A stretch of DNA of 64,000 nt. It comes from Sphingomonas sp. URHD0057 (GTDB taxonomy: Bacteria > Pseudomonadota > Alphaproteobacteria > Sphingomonadales > Sphingomonadaceae). The position numbers and the translations under genes were made by a program. Within the stretch, counting starts at the first letter, position 1. Each line of letters begins with the position of its first letter. The DNA lies in NCBI RefSeq assembly GCF_000620665.1, contig NZ_JIAU01000005.1:301501-365500 (forward strand), written 5' to 3'. Below the pieces are notes generated by a model. It was not told where the DNA came from. It searched no databases and saw only the letters and a list, made by a program, of their open reading frames with translations. Shown one piece after another: positions 16,579 through 25,150 of this stretch.

Positions 16579-17902
16579 TCAGGGGCCTCGCAATGCCTTC
16601 GGCAACGTCGGTGAGGTCGTCGCCACGGTCGGCGTCCGCGCTTGCGAGGATCCTCCGTGTCGGCTGATCGAGCAGGTAAAGGAACAAAGCAGCCGCAGTC
16701 GCGATTGCCGCCAGCACGACGAAGAAGCTGACGTGGTCGACGCGGCTCCACAGTCGGCCGACCTGGCCCGCCGCAAGGCTTCCGCCAAAGATCGCGAAGT
16801 ACCAGGCGGCGACCGTGCTCGCGCCGAGCTTAGGCGGTGCCAGCCGCGCGAAGATGCCGAGACCGTTCGGCAGGATGTAAAGCTCGCCGACGGTGAAGAT
16901 CAGGAAATAGCCGAGCAGCCACAGCCAGTGCGCGCGACCGCCGCCGGAAAATGCTTCGGCGGCCGCGACCAGCAGATAAGAGGCGGCGACCAGCAGCGCG
17001 CCGACGGCCATCTTCTGCATCACGGAAAGCTCGCGTCCCCGCTCCGCCTGGCGCCGCCAGCGAGCCAGCAACAACGGCGTCACGACCATCACCAGCAGCG
17101 GATTGAGCGAGAAGAACATCGCCGCGCCGACTTCGACGCCGCCGATCACGCGATCGACATCGTCGCGCATCCACAGGGCAATGGTGTTGCCGATCTGCTC
17201 GTACGACGCGCGGAACACGGTCACTGCCAGGCCGATGCCGAGCAGCAACAGCGCCGTATCGCGGCCGCGATGACTGGGGCGCCGATCCGTCTCAGGGGCG
17301 GCGGCCGCCTGCTCCGGCGGAAGGTAACGCTGCCCGGCGAGATAGAGGATCAGGCCGGTGAGCATCCCCACGCCGGCCGCGCCGAAGCCGTAGTGCCAGC
17401 CGTATGTCTCGCCGAGGAAACCGCAGGCGAGTGGGGCCAGGAACGCGCCGACGTTCACGCCGACATAATAGACGTTGTAAGCCCACGGCCGCCGCGGGTC
17501 GTCGGCGCGATAGAGGTCGTTGATCTGGCTAGGCAGGGTCGGGAGGAACAGGCCGTTGCCGATCGCGATGGTGGCCAGCGCAAAATAGAGCGCCGGCTGG
17601 ATCGCCATCATGAAATGGCCCGCGGCCATCACCGCCGCGCCAATGATGACGGCGCGTTTCTTTCCCAGCCAGCGGTCGGCGATCGTGCCGCCGATGATCG
17701 GCGTGAAGTAGGCGAAAGCCGTGTAGAAACCGTAGATGCTGGAGGCCTTCTCCTGGCCAAACAGCAGCGTCGAGGTCATGTAGTAAACGAGGAGCGCTCG
17801 CATTCCGTAGTAGGAAAACTGCTCCCACATGTTGGTGAGGAAGAGGACGGTCAGCCCCCGCGGCTGGCCGAACCAACTCGAGGGTTGAGCCGTCGCGCTC
17901 AT
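16571..17902 (-). CDS. POT/PTR family proton-coupled peptide transporter
   Basis: Major-facilitator protein of 443 residues, about 12 to 14 helices. The first helix ends in NMWEQFSYYGMRALL, corresponding to the ExxERFxYYG motif of peptide transporters; the first Glu is Asn and the Arg is Gln here. GGTIADRWLGKKRAVIIG (loop 2-3) and LPTLPSQINDLY also fit POT. It should import di- and tripeptides across the inner membrane with protons. The start at 17902 forms an ATGA overlap with dgcA. Its position between a dipeptidase and dgcA supports a peptide role in the operon. Confidence 0.87.
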   Translation of the reverse strand: MSATAQPSSWFGQPRGLTVLFLTNMWEQFSYYGMRALLVYYMTSTLLFGQEKASSIYGFYTAFAYFTPIIGGTIADRWLGKKRAVIIGAAVMAAGHFMMAIQPALYFALATIAIGNGLFLPTLPSQINDLYRADDPRRPWAYNVYYVGVNVGAFLAPLACGFLGETYGWHYGFGAAGVGMLTGLILYLAGQRYLPPEQAAAAPETDRRPSHRGRDTALLLLGIGLAVTVFRASYEQIGNTIALWMRDDVDRVIGGVEVGAAMFFSLNPLLVMVVTPLLLARWRRQAERGRELSVMQKMAVGALLVAASYLLVAAAEAFSGGGRAHWLWLLGYFLIFTVGELYILPNGLGIFARLAPPKLGASTVAAWYFAIFGGSLAAGQVGRLWSRVDHVSFFVVLAAIATAAALFLYLLDQPTRRILASADADRGDDLTDVAEGIARPLNA

Positions 17903-18915
17903 GCGGCAGCGGGCAGTGCGGCGCGCGATCCCCAGACGTCGTCCGGGCAGCGGATCATGCCGTCGCGATATTCGACGCTCGGCTCGCGGTCGGCGATGAG
18001 GAAGGTCGGACCGTCGAGGTCGACGACGTCGCAATGCTGGCCGACGATGAAGGCCGGCGCCATGGCGAGGCTGGTCCCCACCATGTTGCCGACCATCACC
18101 CCGAGCCCGAGGCTTTTGGCTTCCCGTGCGATCAGAAGCGCCTCGGTCAGGCCCCCGCACTTATCGAGCTTGATGTTGATCACGTCGAAGCGCGCGACGA
18201 GGCCCGCCACGTCGTCGAGCGTCAGCGCACTTTCGTCCGCGGCGATCGGTATCGGACAACGATAGCCTTCGAGATCGGCCTCGCGCCCGCGCGCCAGCGG
18301 CTGCTCCAGCAGCGACACGCGATGCGTGTTCAGCGCTTCGACCAGCGGATCGAGCTGATCCCGGGTGTATCCCTGGTTCGCATCGACGCCGAGCCACACG
18401 TCGGGCCGCGCCGCGCGGATCGCTTCGACCCGCGCAATGTCGAGCCGCAGCTCGCCGGTCAGCTTGACCTTGATCGCGCGCGCGTCCGCATAACGCCGGG
18501 CACCCTCGGCCATCACTTCCGGCTCATCGGCGCCAAGGGTGAAGGTGGTGATCAGCGGCTTGGGATCGGCGATGCCGGCGAGGCGATGCGCAGGCACGCC
18601 CTCGCGCTTGGCTTCGAGGTCCCATAGCGCGCAGTCGACCGCGTTGCGGGCGCCGCCGGCGGGCATCAGCCGGCGCAGATCCTCGCGGTCGGGGCCGTCC
18701 TCGATGGCGTGCCGGTGGGCTTCGATCTCGGCGACGATGTGGTCGGAATCGTCGCCAAAATAATAAACGCCGGCGGCTTCGCCCCTTCCGGTGAACTCAC
18801 CGTCGGAGAGCTCAGCCACCACCACGTCCGAAGTTTCGAAGGTGAACCCCGAAATCCGGAACGGCGCGGAGAGACGATGAGTCTCGACGCGGTAGTGGAG
18901 GCTGAACCGGGCCAT
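17899..18915 (-). CDS. dgcA: Enolase-superfamily racemase, DgcA type (N-acetyl-D-glutamate racemase / dipeptide epimerase)
   Basis: Enolase-superfamily enzyme of 338 residues. Catalytic pattern: KVK at 149-151, metal ligands D178 (DANQGY), E204 (EQPL) and D227 (ADES), and the second lysine region NIKLDKCGG (K249/K252). The neighbours VMVGNMVGTS and DVVDLDGPTFL are typical of the group named DgcA, which converts N-acetyl-D-glutamate to the L-form after DgcN has acetylated it; close relatives are L-Ala-D/L-Glu epimerases of peptidoglycan recycling. The name must not be confused with the unrelated dimethylglycine demethylase also called DgcA. Start 18915 shares one base with the stop of the upstream hydrolase. 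Confidence 0.8.
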   Translation of the reverse strand: MARFSLHYRVETHRLSAPFRISGFTFETSDVVVAELSDGEFTGRGEAAGVYYFGDDSDHIVAEIEAHRHAIEDGPDREDLRRLMPAGGARNAVDCALWDLEAKREGVPAHRLAGIADPKPLITTFTLGADEPEVMAEGARRYADARAIKVKLTGELRLDIARVEAIRAARPDVWLGVDANQGYTRDQLDPLVEALNTHRVSLLEQPLARGREADLEGYRCPIPIAADESALTLDDVAGLVARFDVINIKLDKCGGLTEALLIAREAKSLGLGVMVGNMVGTSLAMAPAFIVGQHCDVVDLDGPTFLIADREPSVEYRDGMIRCPDDVWGSRAALPAAA

Positions 18916-20906
18916 CAATAGCTCGTGGTGAGCGAGATCAGCTTGAACACCAGGGCGATGTAGAGAACCATCCCCGCCGCGATGACGAGCAGGGTGCTCC
19001 AAAGCTTGCCCGGCCAGCGCCAGCCATTCCGCCACGCGGTGTAGGCGTACCACAGCATGACCGCGAAGCCGCCGATGAAAATGATGATGCTGAGCAGCTC
19101 GAGCGGGAGGAGGAGCGTGTTGAACGATGCCTGATTGGCTAGGTCGCCAAGCATCGTCTGCGCCGCCACAAGCCAGCCGACCAGCAGCGCCACGATCGCG
19201 ATCGATGCGATCCGCGTTGAGCGATAGGCCCACAGCTCGCGCTTCTCGAGCCCGAACTCCGCCTTGTACTTGCGCCGCACGAGGGCCCGTGTCGGCCACA
19301 GCAGCGCCGTGATCAGCAGGATCGCAAGCGAGAAATAGAGCAGCGGCAGGATCCAGGCTGACGAGCGGTACGTCGGGGTCCGATCGAAATCGATGATCGG
19401 CGCCAGCTCGCCGAAGCTGAAGCGCGTGGCTTTGCCGCCGGCGACATTGGCGGTGAGCAGGTCATGGCCCTCGGAATCGCGCCAGGTCATCGGTCCGACG
19501 TGGATCCACTTGCGCGGCTGGCCACCCAGATTCTTGGCGTCGGTAATCTCGGGATTGCCGTCCTTGTCGAGGGTGACCTTGGTCTGGCCGAGCAGGTCGA
19601 GCGCGGAGAGGAAGTTGGTGCGCCCGGCGCGGGTCGTCGAATAGGTCCCGACGAGTTTCTCGGCGTCAGCCCTGACGTTGGCCGGATCGACTTTGACGGC
19701 GTTCGCCGGCTCCGGGAAATAGCGGTCGGCGAAATCCGCGAACAAAGTGTCGCGGAGCGGCTGAGCCGCTCCCTCTTTCCCGGCGCTGTTCAGCGACACA
19801 TAGATCCCGACATTCTTATCGAGAAACAAGTGAAGGTCGCTGTGGAACGCCTCGGTGTCGCCGCCATGAGCGATCACGCGCATCCCGTTGATGTTCGTCT
19901 CATAGAAGCCGTGCGCCATGCCGTCCCCCGCCGCGAACGGCGAGTTCGCGCGCGCATGCATGAGTTGGGCGGTTTCAGGCTTCAGGATCTGCTGGCCGTT
20001 GAATTGGCCGTTCTGGAGGTGCGCGATCATGAACCTGGCCATGTCGTCGCCCGTCGCCGACAAGGCGCCGGCCGGGGAGGCGTTCACGAATTCGAAGCCC
20101 TTCGGCTCGTCCTTGCCTGGGACATAACCCTCGGACATGAGTGGGGCGAGGTTCGCCGGCAGCGGTTGGCGGAAGGTCGAGTGGGCCATGCCGAGCGGCC
20201 CGAAGATGTGGCGCTCGAGATAGGCGTCGAACGGCTCGCCCGAGGTGCGCTGGACGATATAGCCGGCAAGGCTCGCGCCGTAGTTCGAATAGGCGGGTGT
20301 CGTGCCCGGTGCGTAGATTCGAGCCGGCGCTCCACGCTTCAACAGCGTCTCGAACGGGACTTCCTTTGGCCCGAGCGTGATCAGGTCCTTGACCGCTTCC
20401 TCGAAGCCCGGCGTGTGGGTCATCAGATTGAGGACGGTGACGGGTTTGCCCTCGCGGGGCGGAATCTTGAAATCGATGTATCGGTTGACGTCGGCGTTGA
20501 GGTCGACCTTGCCCTGCTCGACCTGCTGCATCAGCGCCGTCCAGGTGAAGAGCTTCGAGATCGATCCGGGGCGGAACAGCGTCGTCTTCGGGTCGACCTT
20601 TATTTTCTTGGCGACGTTCGCATAGCCGTAGCCTTTTTCGGCCAGGACCTGACCGTCCTTCACGACGACCACGACGGCACCAGGGATATCGCCCCTGGCG
20701 ATCGCATAGGGCATGAAGCCGTCAAGCCAGGCATCGACGTCGGTCGCGGTGAGCTGTGGAGCGGCGGCCGTGGCGGTGGTGACTGGCGCAGTCGCGACCT
20801 CGGCCGATTTCGCCGCCGGAGCGGGGACCAGAGTCGGTTGTGCGATTGCGACTGACAGGCCCAAGGCTGCCAGGACGCCAGCGACAAGCGGCGCGAATTT
20901 CTTCAT
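18915..20906 (-). CDS. Exported, membrane-anchored SxxK serine hydrolase
   Basis: Protein of 663 residues. Signal peptide (1-22), Ala/Thr/Pro-rich linker, then a beta-lactamase-fold domain (about 55-400) with SxxK at 115-118 (SISK), YSN at 206-208 and HGG near 337. A linker domain is followed by about four transmembrane helices at the C-terminus (about 520-660). It resembles PbpE/FmtA-like esterases and D-aminopeptidases fixed to the inner membrane with the catalytic domain in the periplasm. First gene of the left operon; the ATG at 20906 has a GGGAGAG site at good spacing, while an upstream in-frame start at 20939 lacks one. Confidence 0.85.
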   Translation of the reverse strand: MKKFAPLVAGVLAALGLSVAIAQPTLVPAPAAKSAEVATAPVTTATAAAPQLTATDVDAWLDGFMPYAIARGDIPGAVVVVVKDGQVLAEKGYGYANVAKKIKVDPKTTLFRPGSISKLFTWTALMQQVEQGKVDLNADVNRYIDFKIPPREGKPVTVLNLMTHTPGFEEAVKDLITLGPKEVPFETLLKRGAPARIYAPGTTPAYSNYGASLAGYIVQRTSGEPFDAYLERHIFGPLGMAHSTFRQPLPANLAPLMSEGYVPGKDEPKGFEFVNASPAGALSATGDDMARFMIAHLQNGQFNGQQILKPETAQLMHARANSPFAAGDGMAHGFYETNINGMRVIAHGGDTEAFHSDLHLFLDKNVGIYVSLNSAGKEGAAQPLRDTLFADFADRYFPEPANAVKVDPANVRADAEKLVGTYSTTRAGRTNFLSALDLLGQTKVTLDKDGNPEITDAKNLGGQPRKWIHVGPMTWRDSEGHDLLTANVAGGKATRFSFGELAPIIDFDRTPTYRSSAWILPLLYFSLAILLITALLWPTRALVRRKYKAEFGLEKRELWAYRSTRIASIAIVALLVGWLVAAQTMLGDLANQASFNTLLLPLELLSIIIFIGGFAVMLWYAYTAWRNGWRWPGKLWSTLLVIAAGMVLYIALVFKLISLTTSY

Positions 20907-21033
20907 TTCAGGCTCTCCCCAACCTATATGTTTGCCCATGCGGGCGGTTGGCCTTATCGTATATCAATTGGCCTGATGGGGACCATATGATCCTGATTAG
21001 AAACTTGTCAATTCCAGTTGCAGGACCGCCAAA
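20907..21033. promoter_or_regulatory. Divergent control region between the two peptide-catabolism operons
   Basis: The only spacer between the nine-gene minus operon and the seven-gene plus operon, 127 bases and more AT-rich than the surrounding genes. It holds a near-palindrome GGACCATATGATCC (20980-20993, one mismatched pair) and two copies of a TCAATT core (in TATCAATTGG near 20964 and TGTCAATTCC near 21005). These are candidate operator sites for the XRE-cupin regulator encoded immediately to the right. Promoter boxes are not clear. Confidence 0.5.
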
Positions 21034-21723
21034 GTGAGCGGGCATCCGACCCTCGGGCGGATCCTGCGCGAGCTTCGCGCCAACCGCGGGTGGACGCTGA
21101 AAGAGATGAGTGAACGGGCGGGAATTCCGGTCTCGACGCTGTCGAAGGTCGAGCATGACCGGCTTACCCTGACCTACGACAAACTGCTCCAGCTCAGCCA
21201 AAAGCTGAATATTCGCATGTCCGAATTATTCGCAGAAAGCGAAGCGGCGGAGGAAAGCGTCACCGCGCGGCGGAGCATCGGCAGGATCGACGATTCGGTG
21301 CGCGTGACGACGCCCAACTACGATTATTATTATTTGTGCACAGAGCTTCGGCGGAAGCGGATGATTCCCGTGCTCACCCGCATCCGCGCGAAATCACTGA
21401 GCGAATTCGGCGACCTCGTGCGGCATTCGGGAGAGGAATATATCCACGTCCTCGAAGGCGCGATCATCGTCCACAGCGAATTCTACGACCCGGTGACGCT
21501 CGATGCGGGCGAGGGCATCTACATCGATTCGAACATGGGCCACGCGTACGTCGCGGCGGAAGGTTGCGACGAGGCACTCGTGCTCGGCGTCTGCTCGAGC
21601 GCGGACGAAGGGCTGATGGACTCGCTCATGACCATTCACGAGCCCACGCTTGCTCATGATCGCACGGAAATCCCCGCCCCTGCTTCATTTCGCGTACGGC
21701 GCTTGAGACGAACGGCCGCCTAG
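21034..21723 (+). CDS. XRE-family regulator with C-terminal cupin sensor domain
   Basis: Transcription factor of 229 residues. An N-terminal helix-turn-helix (about residues 8-62, TLKEMSERAGIPVSTLSKVE) is joined to a cupin domain (about 105-190, GEEYIHVLEGAIIVHSEFYDPVTLDAGEGIYIDS), the usual binding domain for a small effector in this class. It is the first gene of the right operon and faces the left operon, so it is the natural candidate to control both. The start is GTG, with AGGA nine bases upstream. The ligand is unknown; a product of the encoded pathway is the simplest guess. Confidence 0.88.
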   Translation: MSGHPTLGRILRELRANRGWTLKEMSERAGIPVSTLSKVEHDRLTLTYDKLLQLSQKLNIRMSELFAESEAAEESVTARRSIGRIDDSVRVTTPNYDYYYLCTELRRKRMIPVLTRIRAKSLSEFGDLVRHSGEEYIHVLEGAIIVHSEFYDPVTLDAGEGIYIDSNMGHAYVAAEGCDEALVLGVCSSADEGLMDSLMTIHEPTLAHDRTEIPAPASFRVRRLRRTAA

Positions 21724-21755
21724 CTCAAGCACGCCACGGACGTTAGGGTGGCGCA

Positions 21756-23087
21756 ATGGCCGGGGGGCACGTTTTTCATCGTTCGACGGGGTCGCGGCCT
21801 CCGCTTGCCGCTGGTGGCGATGGCATCTTCCTCATCGACGCCGATGGCCGCCGCTATGTCGACGCGTGCGGAGGCGCGGCGGTATCCTGTCTCGGCCACC
21901 GCCATCTGGCCGTGGTTGCCGCGATCGCGGAACAGGCCGCCCAACTCGAATATGCTCACACCGGCTTCTTCACGACCGATGCCGCTGAGGAGCTTGCGAC
22001 ATCGATCGCGGAGATGTGCCCAGGCGCCCTCGACCGCGTCTGGTTCACGGGCAGCGGCTCTGAGGCGATCGAGGCGGCGCTCAAGTTGGCACGGCAATAT
22101 CATCTCGAGCGCGGCGAGACGGCGCGCAGCCGCGTGATCGCGCGCCATCTCAGTTATCACGGCAATACGCTTGGCGCGCTTGCGGCCGGCGGCAGCGCCT
22201 GGCGGCGCGCGCCGTATCAGCCGCTGCTGATCGACGTTTCGCTGGTCGCCCCCTGCTTCGAATACCGTTTTGCCGAGCCCGGAGAGTCCCCGGAGGCTTA
22301 TGGCCAAAGGGCGGCCGATACACTCGAGCAGGAAATCCTCGAACTGGGCCCTGAGACCGTCATGGCGTTCGTCGCCGAGACCGTCGTCGGCGCTACCGCC
22401 GGCGCCGTCCCGCCGGTACCGGGCTATCTCAAGCGCGTTCGCGAAATTTGCGACCGACACGGCGTGCTGCTCATCCTCGATGAGGTGATGTCCGGCTCAG
22501 GGCGGACCGGCACGTTCCTGGCGTGCGAGCAAGACGATGTCGTTCCGGACATGGTGACCTTGGGGAAGGGCCTCGGCGGAGGCTACCAGCCGATCGGGGC
22601 GGTGGTTTGCACCCGCGCTGTTTACGAGGCGGTCGCCAACGGCTCGGGCGCGCTCAAGCACGGGCAGACCTACAATGCGCATCCGGTCGGCTGCGCGGCT
22701 GCGCTCGCGGTCCAGCGAGTGATCCGGGAAGAGCAACTGCTTGATCGAGTGCGACAGGCGGGGAACCGGCTGGCCGACCTCCTCAACCAGCGCTTCGGCA
22801 ATCATCCGAACATCGGCGACATCCGCGGCCGGGGGCTCCTCCTCGCGCTTGAACTGGTTGCCGACCGTTCCACCAAGGCGCCGTTCGATCCGGCTCTCAC
22901 CACGCACCAACGCGCGAAGGAGGACGCCTTTGAGCGCGGGCTGCTGATCTATCCGAGCGGAGGAACCGCCGACGGCCGCTTGGGCGACCACATCCTGCTC
23001 GCGCCGCCCTACAATGTCACCGACGGCGAGCTCGACATGATCGTCGACCTGCTAGGCGAGACGATCGACGCGGTACTCCCGTCATGA
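21756..23087 (+). CDS. Class III PLP-dependent aminotransferase
   Basis: Omega-aminotransferase-type enzyme of 443 residues. PLP-site elements: GSGSEA (99-104) for the phosphate, the catalytic aspartate in LDEV (D242) and the Schiff-base lysine K271 in TLGKGLGG. Class III members transfer an amino group, often a terminal one, to pyruvate or 2-oxoglutarate. Within the right operon it could make the aldehyde oxidized by the dehydrogenase at 26319. It follows the regulator by 32 bases and overlaps the next gene by ATGA. Substrate not predictable from sequence alone. Confidence 0.87.
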   Translation: MAGGHVFHRSTGSRPPLAAGGDGIFLIDADGRRYVDACGGAAVSCLGHRHLAVVAAIAEQAAQLEYAHTGFFTTDAAEELATSIAEMCPGALDRVWFTGSGSEAIEAALKLARQYHLERGETARSRVIARHLSYHGNTLGALAAGGSAWRRAPYQPLLIDVSLVAPCFEYRFAEPGESPEAYGQRAADTLEQEILELGPETVMAFVAETVVGATAGAVPPVPGYLKRVREICDRHGVLLILDEVMSGSGRTGTFLACEQDDVVPDMVTLGKGLGGGYQPIGAVVCTRAVYEAVANGSGALKHGQTYNAHPVGCAAALAVQRVIREEQLLDRVRQAGNRLADLLNQRFGNHPNIGDIRGRGLLLALELVADRSTKAPFDPALTTHQRAKEDAFERGLLIYPSGGTADGRLGDHILLAPPYNVTDGELDMIVDLLGETIDAVLPS

Positions 23088-25150
23088 GCCGCGATCCGCG
23101 TTACGACATCCTGTTCGAGCCGGTGCGGATCGGTCCTGTCACCGCGCGCAACCGCTTCTACCAGGTGCCGCATTGCACGGGGATCGGCTGGACCCAGCCG
23201 GAGACGCTGGCCCGGCTGCGCGGGATCAAGGCCGAAGGCGGCTGGGCGGTCGTCGCTACCGAAGAGACCGAGATCCACCCGAGTGCCGACTGCGAGCCGT
23301 TCCACGAGGGGCGGCTGTGGGACGACCGCGACATCCCCGCGCTCGCCATGACCGCGGATGCCATCCACGAACATGGCGCGCTCGCGGCGATCGAGATCAT
23401 GCACCATGGCGGCTCGGTCGCGAATTGGGGGACGCGGCTCGCGCCGATGGCACCGTCGCACCGGCCGATCATCTACAATTATCCCGTTCAGGCGCGGGCG
23501 ATGGACAAGCAGGACATCCGCGACCTTCGCCGCTGGCACCGCGACGCCGCGCTACGCTCGAAGAAAGCGGGCTTCGACATCGTCTATATTTATGCGACTC
23601 ACGATCTTTCGATCGCCCAGCAGTTCCTCGAGCGGCGCAAGAACGACCGCACCGACGAATATGGCGGCAGCCTCGAGAATCGCGCGCGGCTGCTTCGCGA
23701 ATTGATCGAGGACACTAAGGAGGCCGTCGGCGACACCTGCGCCGTCGCGGTCCGCTTCTGCGCCGACGAGCTGATGGGCGATGCCGGCCTGACCCACGAC
23801 GGCGAAGCGCGCGACGTGATCGGGATGCTCGCCGAATTGCCCGACCTGTGGGACGTCAACATCTCCAATTGGCCCAACGACAGCCAGACGTCGCGCTTCG
23901 CGAAGGAGGGGTTCCAGGAGGAATATACGCGCTTCGTCAAGCAGCTGACGACCAAGCCGGTAGTCGGCGTCGGCCGCTTCACCTCGCCCGATACGATGGT
24001 GTCGCAGATCAAGCGCGGCGTGCTCGATTTCATCGGAGCGGCGCGACCCTCGATCGCCGACCCGTTCCTGCCCAAGAAGATCGAGGAAGGTCGGATCGAC
24101 GACATCCGCGAGTGCATCGGCTGCAACATCTGCGTGTCGAGCGATTACACCTCGACCAACCTGCGCTGCACCCAGAACCCGACGATGGGCGAGGAGTGGC
24201 GCCGCGGCTGGCATCCCGAAATCATCCCGCCGAAGAAGTCGGACGGATCGGTGCTGGTGGTCGGTGCTGGGCCCGCAGGACTGGAAGCCGCGCTCGCAGC
24301 GGCCCGGCGTGGGTTTGAGGTGCACCTTGCCGAGGCGACGTCGGAGCTCGGCGGCCGGGTTACCCGCGAAAGCAAGCTCCCCGGCCTCGCCGAATGGGCC
24401 CGGGTGCGCGACTGGCGCGTCGACCAGCTCGAGCGCATGGACAACGTCTCGATCTATCGCGACAGCGCGCTCGAAGCCGAGCACGTGCTGGAGTTCGGGG
24501 CGCGCCACGTCGCGATTGCGACGGGGTCGGTGTGGCGGCGCGACGGTGTCGGCCGCGATTCCGGCTTTCCGATCTTCGACGGCCCACTCGTCTATACCCC
24601 CGACGACATCATGTCCGGCCGGGACCCCGAAGGGGGGCCGGTGATCATCTGGGACGACGACCATTATTACATGGGCGGGGTCATCGCCGAGCTGTGCCGC
24701 TACGCCGGCCACGAAGTCGTGTTGGTGACGACCGCCGCCACGGTCTCGGCATGGACGGTCAACACGCTCGAGGCCTTGCCCATCGCCAAGCGCATGGCGC
24801 GCATGGGTGTCGAGGTGGTTCCGTACACCAGCGTGTCCGGTTTCGAGGGCGGTTCGGCGACGCTCACCAGCGTTCTCACGGGTGAAACAACGGATCGCCC
24901 GGCCGCGGCACTCGTCACCGTCACCGGACGCCTTCCCATCGACGGATTGTTCGAAGATCTGCGCGACCGATGGGCCGAGGCAGGCATTGCGAGCGTCACC
25001 CGGATCGGCGACTGCTGGGCCCCGAGCACGATCCAGCAGGCCGTTTACAGCGGTCACAAATGGGCGCGGGAGCTCGATGAAGCGCCGGAAATCCTCATCC
25101 CACGGGAATTGCCGATGATCGAATCCGGTCGCCTGAAGATGACGGAATGA
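23084..25150 (+). CDS. Trimethylamine-dehydrogenase-like flavoprotein (FMN, [4Fe-4S], ADP/FAD domain)
   Basis: Protein of 688 residues. The N-terminal Old-Yellow-Enzyme barrel has NRFYQVPHC with C31 at the position that carries covalent 6-S-cysteinyl-FMN in trimethylamine dehydrogenase. Four cysteines C344, C347, C350 and C362 (CIGCNICV...RCTQN) bind a [4Fe-4S] cluster, and the nucleotide-binding domain has GAGPAG at 394-399. The family (tri/dimethylamine and histamine dehydrogenases, N-methyl-amino-acid demethylases) oxidizes C-N bonds and passes electrons to ETF; etfAB lie at 58833-60505. Substrate uncertain, probably a secondary or tertiary amine such as an N-methyl amino acid. Overlaps both neighbours by ATGA. 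Confidence 0.87.
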   Translation: MSRDPRYDILFEPVRIGPVTARNRFYQVPHCTGIGWTQPETLARLRGIKAEGGWAVVATEETEIHPSADCEPFHEGRLWDDRDIPALAMTADAIHEHGALAAIEIMHHGGSVANWGTRLAPMAPSHRPIIYNYPVQARAMDKQDIRDLRRWHRDAALRSKKAGFDIVYIYATHDLSIAQQFLERRKNDRTDEYGGSLENRARLLRELIEDTKEAVGDTCAVAVRFCADELMGDAGLTHDGEARDVIGMLAELPDLWDVNISNWPNDSQTSRFAKEGFQEEYTRFVKQLTTKPVVGVGRFTSPDTMVSQIKRGVLDFIGAARPSIADPFLPKKIEEGRIDDIRECIGCNICVSSDYTSTNLRCTQNPTMGEEWRRGWHPEIIPPKKSDGSVLVVGAGPAGLEAALAAARRGFEVHLAEATSELGGRVTRESKLPGLAEWARVRDWRVDQLERMDNVSIYRDSALEAEHVLEFGARHVAIATGSVWRRDGVGRDSGFPIFDGPLVYTPDDIMSGRDPEGGPVIIWDDDHYYMGGVIAELCRYAGHEVVLVTTAATVSAWTVNTLEALPIAKRMARMGVEVVPYTSVSGFEGGSATLTSVLTGETTDRPAAALVTVTGRLPIDGLFEDLRDRWAEAGIASVTRIGDCWAPSTIQQAVYSGHKWARELDEAPEILIPRELPMIESGRLKMTE

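Noticed and set aside
19464-20855. Plus-strand open frame of 463 residues opposite the membrane-anchored hydrolase
   Set aside because: Low-complexity Arg/Val composition without domains; lies entirely over a well-supported gene on the other strand.
10977-20906. Antibiotic (beta-lactam) resistance island
   Set aside because: The SxxK proteins are typical peptidase/esterase relatives; the class A-like one lacks a visible ExxLN, and no AmpR-like regulator or efflux gene is present.
23084-25150. Naming the flavoprotein DgcA (dimethylglycine demethylase)
   Set aside because: It belongs to the same broad family, but none of the other dimethylglycine genes are nearby and the same symbol is used for the unrelated racemase at 17899; the substrate is left open.
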